DNA of 64,000 nucleotides from Flavobacterium circumlabens (GCF_004345565.1 NZ_SLWA01000007.1:1-64000); one strand, 5' to 3'. Shown: positions 7,677 through 15,849, numbered from the stretch's first letter. Notes: a model not told the origin generated them from the sequence alone. Numbers and translations: made by a program.

Positions 7677-7822
7677 TGGGACGCAACAACGAAAGAAATA
7701 TTAAAAAACACAATGATAAGCTCCATAAAGCGCAAGACAAAGCCAAACAGGCTGTAATCTCACGAAAAGAAAAGCTAAAAGAAATTGTGAGAAAGTTTAA
7801 CGAAGATAAAAAGGAAGAATAG
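7676..7822 (+). CDS. Small basic protein, 48 residues, coupled to the preceding gene
   Basis: ATG 7676 overlaps the stop of the upstream gene in TAATG. The 48 codons encode a highly charged helix (MGRNNERNIKKHNDKLHKAQ ... KFNEDKKEE) with no hydrophobic segment. The tight coupling and absence of stops support a real gene; the function is unknown, and a nucleic-acid or partner-binding role is only a guess from charge. Confidence 0.55.
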   Translation: MGRNNERNIKKHNDKLHKAQDKAKQAVISRKEKLKEIVRKFNEDKKEE

Positions 7823-7903
7823 AAAAAGTAGTTTCAAGTGAAAAGTAAAAAGGGAGAAGTGAAACCTGGAACTTGAAACCTGAAACAAAAAAACAAAGTA
7901 GAT

Positions 7904-8137
7904 ATGAATACAAAATTCGAAGACTTAAAAGTAAGTGTGCAGGAGATAATTGACCTGATTGCAGCGAAAAATGACAAAGAAGCCAATAATAAATTACTGG
8001 AAGTAAATGAAACTTTAGATGAACTGTTGGATCACGCCGAGGAAGACGAAGATTTAAGAGAAATCAGCAGGTATCAGGTTTTACTGAACCAGCTGCATGT
8101 GAAAATCAATGGTGAAGAAGAGGTTGATGGAGAGTAA
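7904..8137 (+). CDS. Small acidic helical protein, 77 residues
   Basis: No family recognised. The sequence is almost entirely helical and acidic (LDELLDHAEEDEDLREISRY) with no signal peptide. It overlaps the start of the following YchJ-type gene by 11 bp, so the two are probably co-transcribed. It may be a small binding protein; no function is claimed. Confidence 0.65.
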   Translation: MNTKFEDLKVSVQEIIDLIAAKNDKEANNKLLEVNETLDELLDHAEEDEDLREISRYQVLLNQLHVKINGEEEVDGE

Positions 8138-8507
8138 AAAATGTTTTTGCGATACGGGCTTATCGTTTAATGCTTGTTGTGGATTGTACCTGGAGCAAAA
8201 TCAAAAAGCGCCAACTGCATTAGCTTTAATGCGCTCCCGATATTCGGCTTATGCGACTCACAATGCCGATTATCTTCTGGAAACGACACATGTTTCAGAA
8301 AGGCAATATTATTCAAAAACTGAGATCCTGAAATGGGCAACCAGTAACCAGTGGCAAAAATTAGAAATTTTAAGTTCGTCTGAAGATACGGTTGAATTTA
8401 AGGCTTATTTTTTAAATGCAGATCGACAACCTCAGACACATTACGAATTTTCGACTTTCAGATTCGAAAAGGAGGGTTGGTTTTATGTGGATGGAAAGTT
8501 TGAATAA
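8127..8507 (+). CDS. YchJ-family protein with SEC-C-like zinc motif
   Basis: A 126-residue protein of the YchJ/UPF0225 family. An N-terminal Cys cluster (CFCDTGLSFNACC) resembles the SEC-C zinc-binding motif, followed by ALALMRSRYSAYATHNADYL, which is characteristic of the family, and an NTF2-like fold to the end. I choose ATG 8127 because family members begin just before the Cys cluster; an in-frame ATG at 8109 would add six residues. It overlaps the preceding gene by 11 bp. The biochemical role of YchJ is not established. Confidence 0.8.
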   Translation: MESKKCFCDTGLSFNACCGLYLEQNQKAPTALALMRSRYSAYATHNADYLLETTHVSERQYYSKTEILKWATSNQWQKLEILSSSEDTVEFKAYFLNADRQPQTHYEFSTFRFEKEGWFYVDGKFE

Positions 8508-8584
8508 TTTATAATTTAGGAGTAATTTCCGTCTATTTCATGGTGTTTTTTTAACTAAAAATTAATAAACGTTTCTTTTTTCGT

Positions 8585-8612
8585 AATTCTAAAAAACCGT
8601 AATTTTAGAATT
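8585..8612. promoter_or_regulatory. Inverted repeat directly upstream of the VWA gene
   Basis: AATTCTAAAA (8585-8594) and TTTTAGAATT (8603-8612) are perfect complements flanking CCGTAA and end one base before ATG 8613. It could be an operator or a structure sequestering the start region. Confidence 0.4.
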
Positions 8613-9731
8613 ATGAAAAACGAATTTAAAAAAGGTTTTTACTTTAAGACTTACGAAGCACCGTTTCAGTCTCCGTTTGAAAAACTTTTTGGCATTTTCA
8701 AAGAGCTGATCACCCATACTTCGGGCGATTTTGATGAAGCCATAGACTGGCTCAGGGAGCTGGATATCGAGTATAAACTTACCGATGAAAACTACACAAT
8801 CGATGATTTTATCGAAGATTTAAAAAAGAAAGGTTACATAAAAGACGAAGCCAAAGACGATGGTACGCCAGGATTTGGAATCACTGCTAAAACAGAACGT
8901 GCAATAAGGCAGCAGGCCTTAGATCAGATTTTTGGTAATTTGAAACGTTCCGGAAGCGGAAATCACAAAACCAAACATGCCGGAAATGGTGATGAGCATA
9001 CAGGAGAATTCCGTGAGTTTAATTTTGGAGACGGTTTAGAGCGTATTTCTTTAACAGAAAGCTTGAGAAACGCCCAAATCAACAATGGAGTGGAAAGCTT
9101 TATGCTTACCGAAAACGATTTGGTGGTAGAAGAAACGCAGTACAAAGCACAAATGAGTACGGTTCTGATGATCGATATCAGCCACAGTATGATTTTGTAT
9201 GGAGAAGACCGAATCACCCCGGCCAAGAAAGTAGCCATGGCTTTAGCCGAATTAATCACGACACGTTATCCGAAAGATACATTGGACATTCTGGTTTTCG
9301 GAAACGATGCGTGGACAATTCCGATTAAAGACTTACCGTATTTGCAAGTGGGACCTTATCATACCAATACGGTTGCGGGACTTCAGCTTGCAATGGATAT
9401 TTTACGCAGAAAGCGAAATACCAACAAACAAATTTTTATGATTACCGACGGGAAACCAAGCTGCGTTCGCGAACGGGATGGTTCGTATTACATGAACAGC
9501 AACGGTCTTGACGACTATATTGTAGACAAATGTTACACACAGGCACAGCAAGCCCGAAAATTACACATTCCGATTACGACTTTTATGATTGCCAACGATC
9601 CTTACTTACAGCGTTTTGTCAATCATTTTACAGAAGCCAATCAGGGAAAAGCATTTTATACCGGACTTAAAGGTTTAGGCGAAATGATTTTTGAAGATTA
9701 CGAAACGAATAGGAAGAAGAGGGTTCGGTAG
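8613..9731 (+). CDS. VWA-domain protein (CoxE-like)
   Basis: A 372-residue cytoplasmic protein. The N-terminal 160 residues are helical. Residues about 180-360 form a von Willebrand A domain whose metal-ion-dependent adhesion site is visible as D188-I-S-H-S192, with a second aspartate in ITDGKPS (D279). Proteins of this kind are paired with MoxR AAA+ ATPases and are thought to link ATPase remodelling to a target complex. The partner ATPase follows at 9874-11370. The spacer between them (about 140 bp) carries repeats but no obvious terminator, so co-transcription is likely. Confidence 0.85.
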   Translation: MKNEFKKGFYFKTYEAPFQSPFEKLFGIFKELITHTSGDFDEAIDWLRELDIEYKLTDENYTIDDFIEDLKKKGYIKDEAKDDGTPGFGITAKTERAIRQQALDQIFGNLKRSGSGNHKTKHAGNGDEHTGEFREFNFGDGLERISLTESLRNAQINNGVESFMLTENDLVVEETQYKAQMSTVLMIDISHSMILYGEDRITPAKKVAMALAELITTRYPKDTLDILVFGNDAWTIPIKDLPYLQVGPYHTNTVAGLQLAMDILRRKRNTNKQIFMITDGKPSCVRERDGSYYMNSNGLDDYIVDKCYTQAQQARKLHIPITTFMIANDPYLQRFVNHFTEANQGKAFYTGLKGLGEMIFEDYETNRKKRVR

Positions 9732-9732
9732 T

Positions 9733-9800
9733 TTTCAGTGTCAGTCTCAGTTTTCAGTTGTCATGCTGAGCAGAGTCGAAGCATTTTTAAATGGATAAAG
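9733..9800. repeat. Intergenic repeat between VWA and MoxR genes
   Basis: Contains the CAGTGTCAGTCTCAG type of low-complexity sequence followed by CATGCTGAGCAGAGTCGAAG, a word of a dispersed repeat type. No coding potential seen. Confidence 0.5.
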
Positions 9801-9873
9801 GTTTCAACGCAGAGGAGCACAGCAGTGCGTCTTTTCAAAGTTAATTCGCAGCAGGTGCATTTGCACAAAAAAA

Positions 9874-11370
9874 ATGATAAATAACAAAATAGATATTTCA
9901 ATAAAAATGGAAATAAACAATATAAATACATTAGGTCAGTTAAAAGCCTCAGGATATAAAAGTATAGGTATCAAAGACGAATTACGAAATAATCTTCGGG
10001 AGAAAATCAAATCCGGACAAGCTGTTTTTGAAGAGGTACATGGTTTCGAAAATACAGTAATCCCGGAATTGGAGAGAGCCATTTTATCACGCCACAATAT
10101 CAATTTATTAGGACTTCGCGGACAGGCAAAAACGCGTCTGGCCCGAAAAATGATTGAATTGTTAGACGAGTATATTCCGTTTGTTTCGGGTTCTGAAATC
10201 AATGACGATCCTTTAAATCCGATTTCCCGTTTTGCAAAAGATCTAATTGCGGAAAAAGGAGATGAAACTCCAATTTTATGGTTGCACAGAAGTGAACGAT
10301 TTTTCGAAAAACTGGCTACTCCGGATGTAACAGTGGCCGATTTAATTGGCGATGTCGATCCGATTAAAGCGGCAAATTTGAAATTATCGTATGCAGACGA
10401 CCGCGTGATTCATTTCGGAATGATTCCAAGGGCCAATCGCTGTATTTTTGTAATTAACGAATTACCGGATTTACAAGCCAGAATTCAGGTGGCTTTGTTT
10501 AATATTTTGCAGGAAGGCGATATTCAGATCAGAGGTTTCAAATTGAGAATGCCGCTTGATATGCAGTTTGTTTTCACTGCAAATCCTGAAGATTACACCA
10601 ACAGAGGAAGTATTGTTACTCCGTTGAAGGATAGAATTGGTTCTCAAATCTTAACGCATTATCCTGAAACTGTAAAAATTGCCAGAACAATTACTGAGCA
10701 GGAAGCCAAATTAGATCAAAATCAAAGTGAAACCGTCTATGTTCCAAGTCTGGCTAAAGATATATTAGAGCAAATAAGTTTTGAAGCGCGTGACAGCGAA
10801 TATATTGACAATAAAAGTGGTGTCAGTGCCAGAATGAGTATTACGGCTTTCGAAAATTTAATTAGTACCGCAGAACGTCGTGCTTTGATAGCCGGAGCAG
10901 ATAAAACCACCTTGCGTTTGTCAGATTTTATCGGAATCATTCCTGCTATTACCGGAAAAGTCGAATTGGTTTACGAAGGAGAGCAGGAGGGAGCAGCTTC
11001 CGTAGCTCAGACTCTGATAGGTTTGGCCGTCAGAACTTTGTTTTCGGAGCATTTTCCTAAAATTGAAAAATTAGAAAAACCCGGAGAAAAAACTCCTTAT
11101 TCTGATTTGATCGAATGGTTCTTTGCAGAAAGTGGTTTCGAATTGTTAGACGATTGCTCGGATAAAGAATATCAGGATATCTTAGACGAAGTTACGCCTT
11201 TAGATGTTTTATTGAAAAAGTACCAGCCTCAACTGGATAAAAAAGATCAGTATTTCATGAAAGAATTTATTTTATGGGCACTGGTTGAATATAAAAAATT
11301 GAGCAAGGATCGTTTTGCAAAAGGACACCAGTTCAAAGATATGTATGGAAGTTACATCAGTAAGTTGTAA
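9874..11370 (+). CDS. MoxR-type AAA+ ATPase (magnesium-chelatase ChlI-like)
   Basis: A 498-residue AAA+ ATPase. The Walker A region is GLRGQAKTR (K86, T87), in which Ala replaces the usual last Gly. A Walker-B-like segment reads CIFVINELPDL and sensor 1 is TANPED. The C-terminal 150 residues are helical. It is most similar in layout to magnesium-chelatase/sigma-54-interacting ATPases that pair with VWA proteins, as here. ATG 9874 gives MINNKIDISIK before a second in-frame ATG at 9907 (MEINNINTLGQ); either may be used. Confidence 0.85.
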   Translation: MINNKIDISIKMEINNINTLGQLKASGYKSIGIKDELRNNLREKIKSGQAVFEEVHGFENTVIPELERAILSRHNINLLGLRGQAKTRLARKMIELLDEYIPFVSGSEINDDPLNPISRFAKDLIAEKGDETPILWLHRSERFFEKLATPDVTVADLIGDVDPIKAANLKLSYADDRVIHFGMIPRANRCIFVINELPDLQARIQVALFNILQEGDIQIRGFKLRMPLDMQFVFTANPEDYTNRGSIVTPLKDRIGSQILTHYPETVKIARTITEQEAKLDQNQSETVYVPSLAKDILEQISFEARDSEYIDNKSGVSARMSITAFENLISTAERRALIAGADKTTLRLSDFIGIIPAITGKVELVYEGEQEGAASVAQTLIGLAVRTLFSEHFPKIEKLEKPGEKTPYSDLIEWFFAESGFELLDDCSDKEYQDILDEVTPLDVLLKKYQPQLDKKDQYFMKEFILWALVEYKKLSKDRFAKGHQFKDMYGSYISKL

Positions 11371-11394
11371 ATACTTGTGATATTAAAGAATTTC

Positions 11395-11437
11395 AAAACC
11401 TGACACGTTTTTAAAACCTGTCGGGTTTGTTTTTTAA
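11395..11437 (+). terminator. Terminator after the MoxR gene
   Basis: AAACCTGACA and TGTCGGGTTT pair with one G-T and are followed by a T-rich tract. The sequence is also of the dispersed AACCTGACA...TGTC(A/G)GGTT type seen in flavobacterial spacers. Confidence 0.7.
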
Positions 11438-11547
11438 ACTTAGTAAATTATGTTTCAACAGTTTATTATTTCTAAAAATCCCTTTACCACTTTAAAATCA
11501 ACTACCTTGTTCCGTTGACTGTAATTGCAGTCTTTCCTAAAAATATA

Positions 11548-12141
11548 ATGGAAGATAGTTTTGAAGATTTGATCGCTTCGTACATCGAAAATAAAGTAGG
11601 TATAGCGGAGCATTTTTTAACCCCTGAATTAGCAAATCATTTAAAACAAAATTTACTCGATTTAAATCAGAAAAATTTATTGTTAAGCGCCGGAATTGGA
11701 AACTCGGATAAACTGTCGTATGACGGTGCCATCAGAAGCGACTCGATTTACTGGCTGGATAAAAATCACAATAATGTTTTCGAGAATGAATTTTTTGCCA
11801 AAATTGATGCTTTTATACTATACCTTAATGAAAGCTGCTATACCGGAATTACAGGTTACGAGTTTCATTATGCCTTATACGAAAAAGGAGATTTTTACCT
11901 GAAACATTTGGATCAGTTCAAAAATAATCCCAGTCGTAAATATTCCATGATCAGTTATCTCAACAGCAATTGGCAGGAAGCCGATGGCGGAGAATTGCTG
12001 ATTCATCAGGTGAATAATAATCAGAAGATTTCACCAACACAGGGTAAAACTGTTTTTTTTAAAAGTGACGAACTGGTACACGAAGTTTTAGTGACTCAGA
12101 ATACGCGAATGAGTATTACAGGCTGGCTTAAGAGTGATTAA
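11548..12141 (+). CDS. 2-oxoglutarate/Fe(II)-dependent oxygenase (prolyl-4-hydroxylase-like)
   Basis: A 197-residue enzyme of the P4Hc/SM-20-like family. The iron-binding facial triad is H120-x-D122 (KHLDQF) and H178 (ELVHEV), with R187 (TRMSITGW) positioned to bind the 2-oxoglutarate carboxylate; YSMISYLN and GGELLI are family strands. It probably hydroxylates a protein residue, with the target unknown. A TTG at 11515 would extend the frame by 11 residues, but ATG 11548 fits the family better. Confidence 0.85.
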   Translation: MEDSFEDLIASYIENKVGIAEHFLTPELANHLKQNLLDLNQKNLLLSAGIGNSDKLSYDGAIRSDSIYWLDKNHNNVFENEFFAKIDAFILYLNESCYTGITGYEFHYALYEKGDFYLKHLDQFKNNPSRKYSMISYLNSNWQEADGGELLIHQVNNNQKISPTQGKTVFFKSDELVHEVLVTQNTRMSITGWLKSD

Positions 12142-12179
12142 TATTCTTTTTTTTTAGAAGTTATAAAAGAGATAAACGT

Positions 12180-12187
12180 TATTTTTG
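12180..12187 (+). promoter_or_regulatory. Candidate -7 box of the EamA gene
   Basis: TATTTTTG matches TAnnTTTG and lies 17 bp upstream of ATG 12205. Confidence 0.5.
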
Positions 12188-12204
12188 CATTCAAAAAGAA
12201 CCTT

Positions 12205-13059
12205 ATGTTATTTCTCGTTTTAAGTATTATTTGCAGTGTTGTGGTGGGCGTTATTTTTAAAATCACCAGAAAATACAATACGAATCCAACCCAGATTGTC
12301 GCTTTCAATTATGTGTTTGCAATGCTGCTTTGTTATTTTACTTTTAGTCCGGATCTTAAGGAAGTTACTGTTAATTCGCCCTGGATCATTTATATCGCCA
12401 TTGGTGTTTTGCTGCCTGCTGTTTTTCTGTTTTTAGTAGCTTCTATAAAACATATGGGAATCGTAAAGACAGATGCGGCCCAAAGATTGTCGTTATTTAT
12501 CCCTATTTTGGCTGCCTGGTTTATTTTTAAGGAAGAATTCAACAGTTATAAAGTAATTGGGCTTCTGACGGGTTTTCTGGCACTTTTATTCATCTTAAAA
12601 AAACAAGCCACAAATACGGGGAACAAGTGGATGTATCCGGCAATTGTTTTGTTTGGCTTTGGTGTTATTGATATCCTTTTTAAACAAATTGCTCTTTACA
12701 CGACTTTACCTTATACTACTTCACTATTTGTAGTTTTTGCAATTGCATTGCTTGTTGCGGTATTTATTGCTGCTTATGAGTTTGTCATTAAAAAAGCCAG
12801 ATTCGAATCTAAAAATATTCTTTTTGGAGCTTTGGTAGGCCTTTTTAATTTCGGAAATATTTTGTTTTATCTGAAAGCACATAAAGCATTCTCTGAGAAT
12901 CCTTCGACTGTTTTTGCAGGAATGAACATGGGAGTTATCATTCTTGGCAGCGTGGTTGGTCTTCTTTTTTTTAAAGAAAAACTGTCCAAAATTAACTTCG
13001 TCGGAATCATTTTAGCTCTAATTTCCATTATTTTTATTGTTTTTTCACAATTGAAGTAA
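12205..13059 (+). CDS. EamA/DMT-family transporter
   Basis: A 284-residue inner-membrane protein with about ten hydrophobic segments arranged as two five-helix halves, as in drug/metabolite transporters of the EamA type. Motifs include the glycine-rich LIGFLALLFILKK-like ends of TM4 and the C-terminal helix GIILALISIIFIVF. The substrate is not predictable. A TATTTTTG promoter box lies just upstream and the gene appears to stand alone. Confidence 0.8.
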   Translation: MLFLVLSIICSVVVGVIFKITRKYNTNPTQIVAFNYVFAMLLCYFTFSPDLKEVTVNSPWIIYIAIGVLLPAVFLFLVASIKHMGIVKTDAAQRLSLFIPILAAWFIFKEEFNSYKVIGLLTGFLALLFILKKQATNTGNKWMYPAIVLFGFGVIDILFKQIALYTTLPYTTSLFVVFAIALLVAVFIAAYEFVIKKARFESKNILFGALVGLFNFGNILFYLKAHKAFSENPSTVFAGMNMGVIILGSVVGLLFFKEKLSKINFVGIILALISIIFIVFSQLK

Positions 13060-13165
13060 TTTTTTTACTTGTATAAAGTCTTTATTTACAGGCTTTTTTG
13101 TAGTAGAATTCATTTTGTTTAAAATTAATTCTACTAATTCCATAGAATATATAAAGTAATTTATA

Positions 13166-13173
13166 TAGATTTG
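13166..13173 (+). promoter_or_regulatory. Candidate -7 box of the leader ORF upstream of gdh
   Basis: TAGATTTG matches TAnnTTTG. The ATG codons of the leader ORF follow at 13176 and 13182, so transcription would begin at or next to the start codon. Confidence 0.55.
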
Positions 13174-13181
13174 CAATGACA

Positions 13182-13268
13182 ATGAAAAACTATAGCCAAA
13201 ATAGCATTCCGTTTATGTGCAGCTTCACGATGTGTTGCATGATGAACGCTGTAATGAAATGGCCTTAA
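13182..13268 (+). CDS. Met/Cys-rich leader peptide upstream of gdh
   Basis: A 28-codon ORF (30 from ATG 13176) directly behind a TAGATTTG promoter box. The second half reads MCSFTMCCMMNAVMKWP: six Met and three Cys within about 17 residues. An intrinsic terminator follows 33 bp after its stop, and the gdh-like gene lies about 210 bp downstream. This is the architecture of a translation-coupled attenuator responding to sulphur amino acids or to the charging of their tRNAs. The peptide composition and terminator are seen; the regulatory role is inference. Confidence 0.5.
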   Translation: MKNYSQNSIPFMCSFTMCCMMNAVMKWP

Positions 13269-13300
13269 TAGAAAATGGACTTGTTAGTTATTTTTTTTTT

Positions 13301-13331
13301 AGCCTTTCATGCACCATGAAAGGCTTTTTTT
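13301..13331 (+). terminator. Terminator/attenuator between leader ORF and gdh
   Basis: AGCCTTTCATG and CATGAAAGGCT pair perfectly around a 3-nt loop and are followed by six T residues. It lies between the leader ORF and the dehydrogenase. Confidence 0.8.
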
Positions 13332-13380
13332 GGAATTATTAAAAAATTATAAGATGCGATCAAATAGAAATACCAACATA

Positions 13381-13425
13381 ATGATGCAGTGCTGTCTGAT
13401 AAAAATACCATGTTGTATCCGTTGA
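13381..13425 (+). CDS. Second mini-ORF, Cys-rich (14 codons)
   Basis: MMQCCLIKIPCCIR then TGA, located between the terminator and the dehydrogenase gene. Four of fourteen residues are cysteine in two CC pairs. No separate promoter is clear. It may be a second leader peptide; chance cannot be excluded for so short a frame. Confidence 0.3.
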   Translation: MMQCCLIKIPCCIR

Positions 13426-13480
13426 AACAATTAGAAAAGCTGAACAAAAATAAACAACCCCAATTTAAAAGATATATAAA

Positions 13481-14497
13481 ATGAGTGCAGAAATAATAAA
13501 ACAGAATCCCTTTCAATCTATGATTGATCGCTTTAATATCGCCGCTGATATTCTTAATTTAGAGGAATCCATCAGGCAGAAATTGCAGCGTCCGGAAAAG
13601 CAAATCGTTGTGAATTTCGCTATAACCTTAGACAATGGAACAATTCAAAATTTTGAAGGATACCGCGTCATTCACAATACGGCACTTGGACCGTCAAAAG
13701 GCGGAATTCGTTACGATACAGGTGTTAATCTGGATGAAGTCAAAGCACTGGCTGCCTGGATGACCTGGAAATCTGCTGTAACAGGAATTCCTTTTGGAGG
13801 TGCAAAGGGCGGAATCATTTGTGATCCGAGAACCCTTTCCAAAACAGAATTGGAAAAAATAACCAGAGCCTATACCAAAGCATTAGCTGATATCTTCGGA
13901 CCTGAAAAAGATGTTCCTGCTCCCGATATGGGAACCGGACCTGACGAAATGGGCTGGCTCATGGATGAATTTTCATTGGTACACGGCAAAACGATTCATG
14001 CCGTAGTGACCGGAAAACACCTGCATTCCGGAGGTTCTTTGGGAAGAGTAGAAGCAACAGGGCGCGGTGTAAGCATCATCAGTATTCTGGCGCTTCAAAA
14101 GCTAAAAATCAGACCTGCAAGAGCTACGGCTGCGATTCAGGGTTTTGGGAATGTTGGTTTGCATTCGGCTTTGTTTTTATTCGAAAAAGGATTGAAAATT
14201 GTCGCCGTAAGTGATGTTTCTGAAGCTTTTTATAATCCGGACGGACTCAATATCCCGGAACTGATATTGTATTACAATCTGAATAATAAATCAATAAAAG
14301 GATACCGGAGAATTCACCAGATCAACAAGCGTCTGGAAGATATATTGGAAAAAGGTTTTGATACCGTTTTTAGAGTTGCAGCAAAATATGATGTAACGCC
14401 TCGTATTGCGGCTTATATTATTGCATTGAAAAAAGTGGCTGAAACGCAGTCTGTAAAAGAAGTGGCGGCAGATAGTCCAAAGTATAAACAGAATTAA
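13481..14497 (+). CDS. Glutamate dehydrogenase-like protein with internal deletion
   Basis: 338 residues; bacterial GDHs of this family have about 410-450. Seen in order: the N-terminal dimer segment; KGGIRY; the catalytic-lysine box PFGGAKGG; PAPDMGTG with the catalytic Asp; the nucleotide-binding GFGNVG; and SDVSEAFYNPDGLNIPEL. The frame then runs from SIKGY directly to RRIHQINKRLEDILEKGFDT, part of the C-terminal helix. The expected PAA, EGANGP and LANAGGVTVSYFEW blocks are missing, a loss of roughly 80 residues without a frameshift. The enzyme is probably inactive or altered. The leader ORF/terminator unit lies upstream. Confidence 0.8.
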   Translation: MSAEIIKQNPFQSMIDRFNIAADILNLEESIRQKLQRPEKQIVVNFAITLDNGTIQNFEGYRVIHNTALGPSKGGIRYDTGVNLDEVKALAAWMTWKSAVTGIPFGGAKGGIICDPRTLSKTELEKITRAYTKALADIFGPEKDVPAPDMGTGPDEMGWLMDEFSLVHGKTIHAVVTGKHLHSGGSLGRVEATGRGVSIISILALQKLKIRPARATAAIQGFGNVGLHSALFLFEKGLKIVAVSDVSEAFYNPDGLNIPELILYYNLNNKSIKGYRRIHQINKRLEDILEKGFDTVFRVAAKYDVTPRIAAYIIALKKVAETQSVKEVAADSPKYKQN

Positions 14498-14525
14498 AAA
14501 TTTACTCTAAAATTAGACCTGGATA

Positions 14526-14579
14526 ATTTTCATCAATTGATACTTTTCTGTGAATGGGATGGTATCAATTGATGAAAAT
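14526..14579. other. Perfect 18-bp inverted repeat with 18-nt loop
   Basis: ATTTTCATCAATTGATAC (14526-14543) is exactly complementary to 14562-14579. There is no T-run after the second arm, so it is not a canonical terminator. It sits between gdh and the sterol desaturase gene. Confidence 0.6.
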
Positions 14580-14625
14580 ATCTTCTTCCTGACATATTTA
14601 TAATACAACAAAGTAATTTTTAAAA

Positions 14626-15849
14626 ATGGAACATATTAATTTTCTTGCTTTCGCAATGCCTGCCTTTTTTCTTTTTTTATTTATTGAATTTAAGATAGCG
14701 CAACGAAAAAAAAGACCGGAAATTTTTAATTACGAAAGCTCTGTTTCGAATATTAGTATTGGTATTGCCGAAAGATTAATTAACCTGTTTAAAGCGGCGA
14801 GTTTCTATCAGTCCTATTATTTCATTTATAATAATTATCGGATTTTTGATATTCCATCGAATTTTTTTGTCTGGTCTGCCTTAATTCTCGCAACCGATTT
14901 TGTCTGGTATTGGTACCACAGGTTAGGACATGAAGTCAATTTTTTCTGGGCAGCTCATATTGTGCATCATCATAGTGAAGAATTTAATTTTACCGCTGCA
15001 GCGAGAATTACTACTTTTCAGGCTGTTATCCGGACTGGATTTTGGTGTGTTCTTCCGTTTGTAGGGTTTCATCCAACAATGGTCATAACAATGCTGATTG
15101 TTCATGGTGCTTATTCTTTTTTTACGCATACACAGCTTATCGGAAAAATAAAGTGGCTGGAATATGTTTTTGTTACGCCTTCTGTTCATGGAGTCCATCA
15201 CGCCTCCGATGAGAAATATCTGGATAAAAACTATGGGGATATGTTTACTTTCTGGGACCGACTTTTCGGGACTTTCCAGACGGAAGAGGAAAAACCAAAA
15301 TATGGATTGACGCATCCGTTGAAAAGCTACAGTTTCTTATGGCAGCATTTTCACTATTACTTTGAAATTTATGAATTGATGAAACGCTCCACACATTTCA
15401 AAGAAAAATGGAAAGCAGTTTTTGGAAGCCCCGCACATATGGATCAGGACATTCGGCCCCTGCTGGAAAAACGGTTTTTACAGGATAAAGCGAATCCGAA
15501 TCAGCGACTTCGATTTAAAAATTATCTTTATATCCAGTTGGGAATTTCGACTTTTTTGCTAACGGTTTTTACCTATTATTTTGAATTTTTAAATGGTTTT
15601 GATAAGGTTTTTGTGCTGTCGATTATATTGATTACGCTAATTAATTGTGGTGCTTTACTGGAACAGCGAAAATGGATTTATTATCTCGAATATGCCCGAA
15701 TTTACATGATCGCGGTCTATTTCCTGTACGAAGAAAATTTAATCACCTTTTTCTTTATCCCACTAGGAATTATGATTTTCGCTGAACAATTATTCTCCTT
15801 GGGTAAACGGTATCAGAATGTGGTGCTTCAGTTGGAATCTTCGGACTGA
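14626..15849 (+). CDS. Sterol desaturase/fatty-acid hydroxylase family membrane protein
   Basis: A 407-residue integral membrane di-iron enzyme. The His boxes are visible: HRLGH, HIVHHH followed by SEEFNFTAAAR, and HGVHH. Hydrophobic segments flank them, and an extra C-terminal membrane part (about 300-400) extends beyond the hydroxylase core. Such enzymes hydroxylate or desaturate lipid chains or sterol-like molecules in the membrane; in Bacteroidota the lipid substrate is usually unknown. It stands alone between the inverted repeat and a convergent gene. Confidence 0.85.
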   Translation: MEHINFLAFAMPAFFLFLFIEFKIAQRKKRPEIFNYESSVSNISIGIAERLINLFKAASFYQSYYFIYNNYRIFDIPSNFFVWSALILATDFVWYWYHRLGHEVNFFWAAHIVHHHSEEFNFTAAARITTFQAVIRTGFWCVLPFVGFHPTMVITMLIVHGAYSFFTHTQLIGKIKWLEYVFVTPSVHGVHHASDEKYLDKNYGDMFTFWDRLFGTFQTEEEKPKYGLTHPLKSYSFLWQHFHYYFEIYELMKRSTHFKEKWKAVFGSPAHMDQDIRPLLEKRFLQDKANPNQRLRFKNYLYIQLGISTFLLTVFTYYFEFLNGFDKVFVLSIILITLINCGALLEQRKWIYYLEYARIYMIAVYFLYEENLITFFFIPLGIMIFAEQLFSLGKRYQNVVLQLESSD

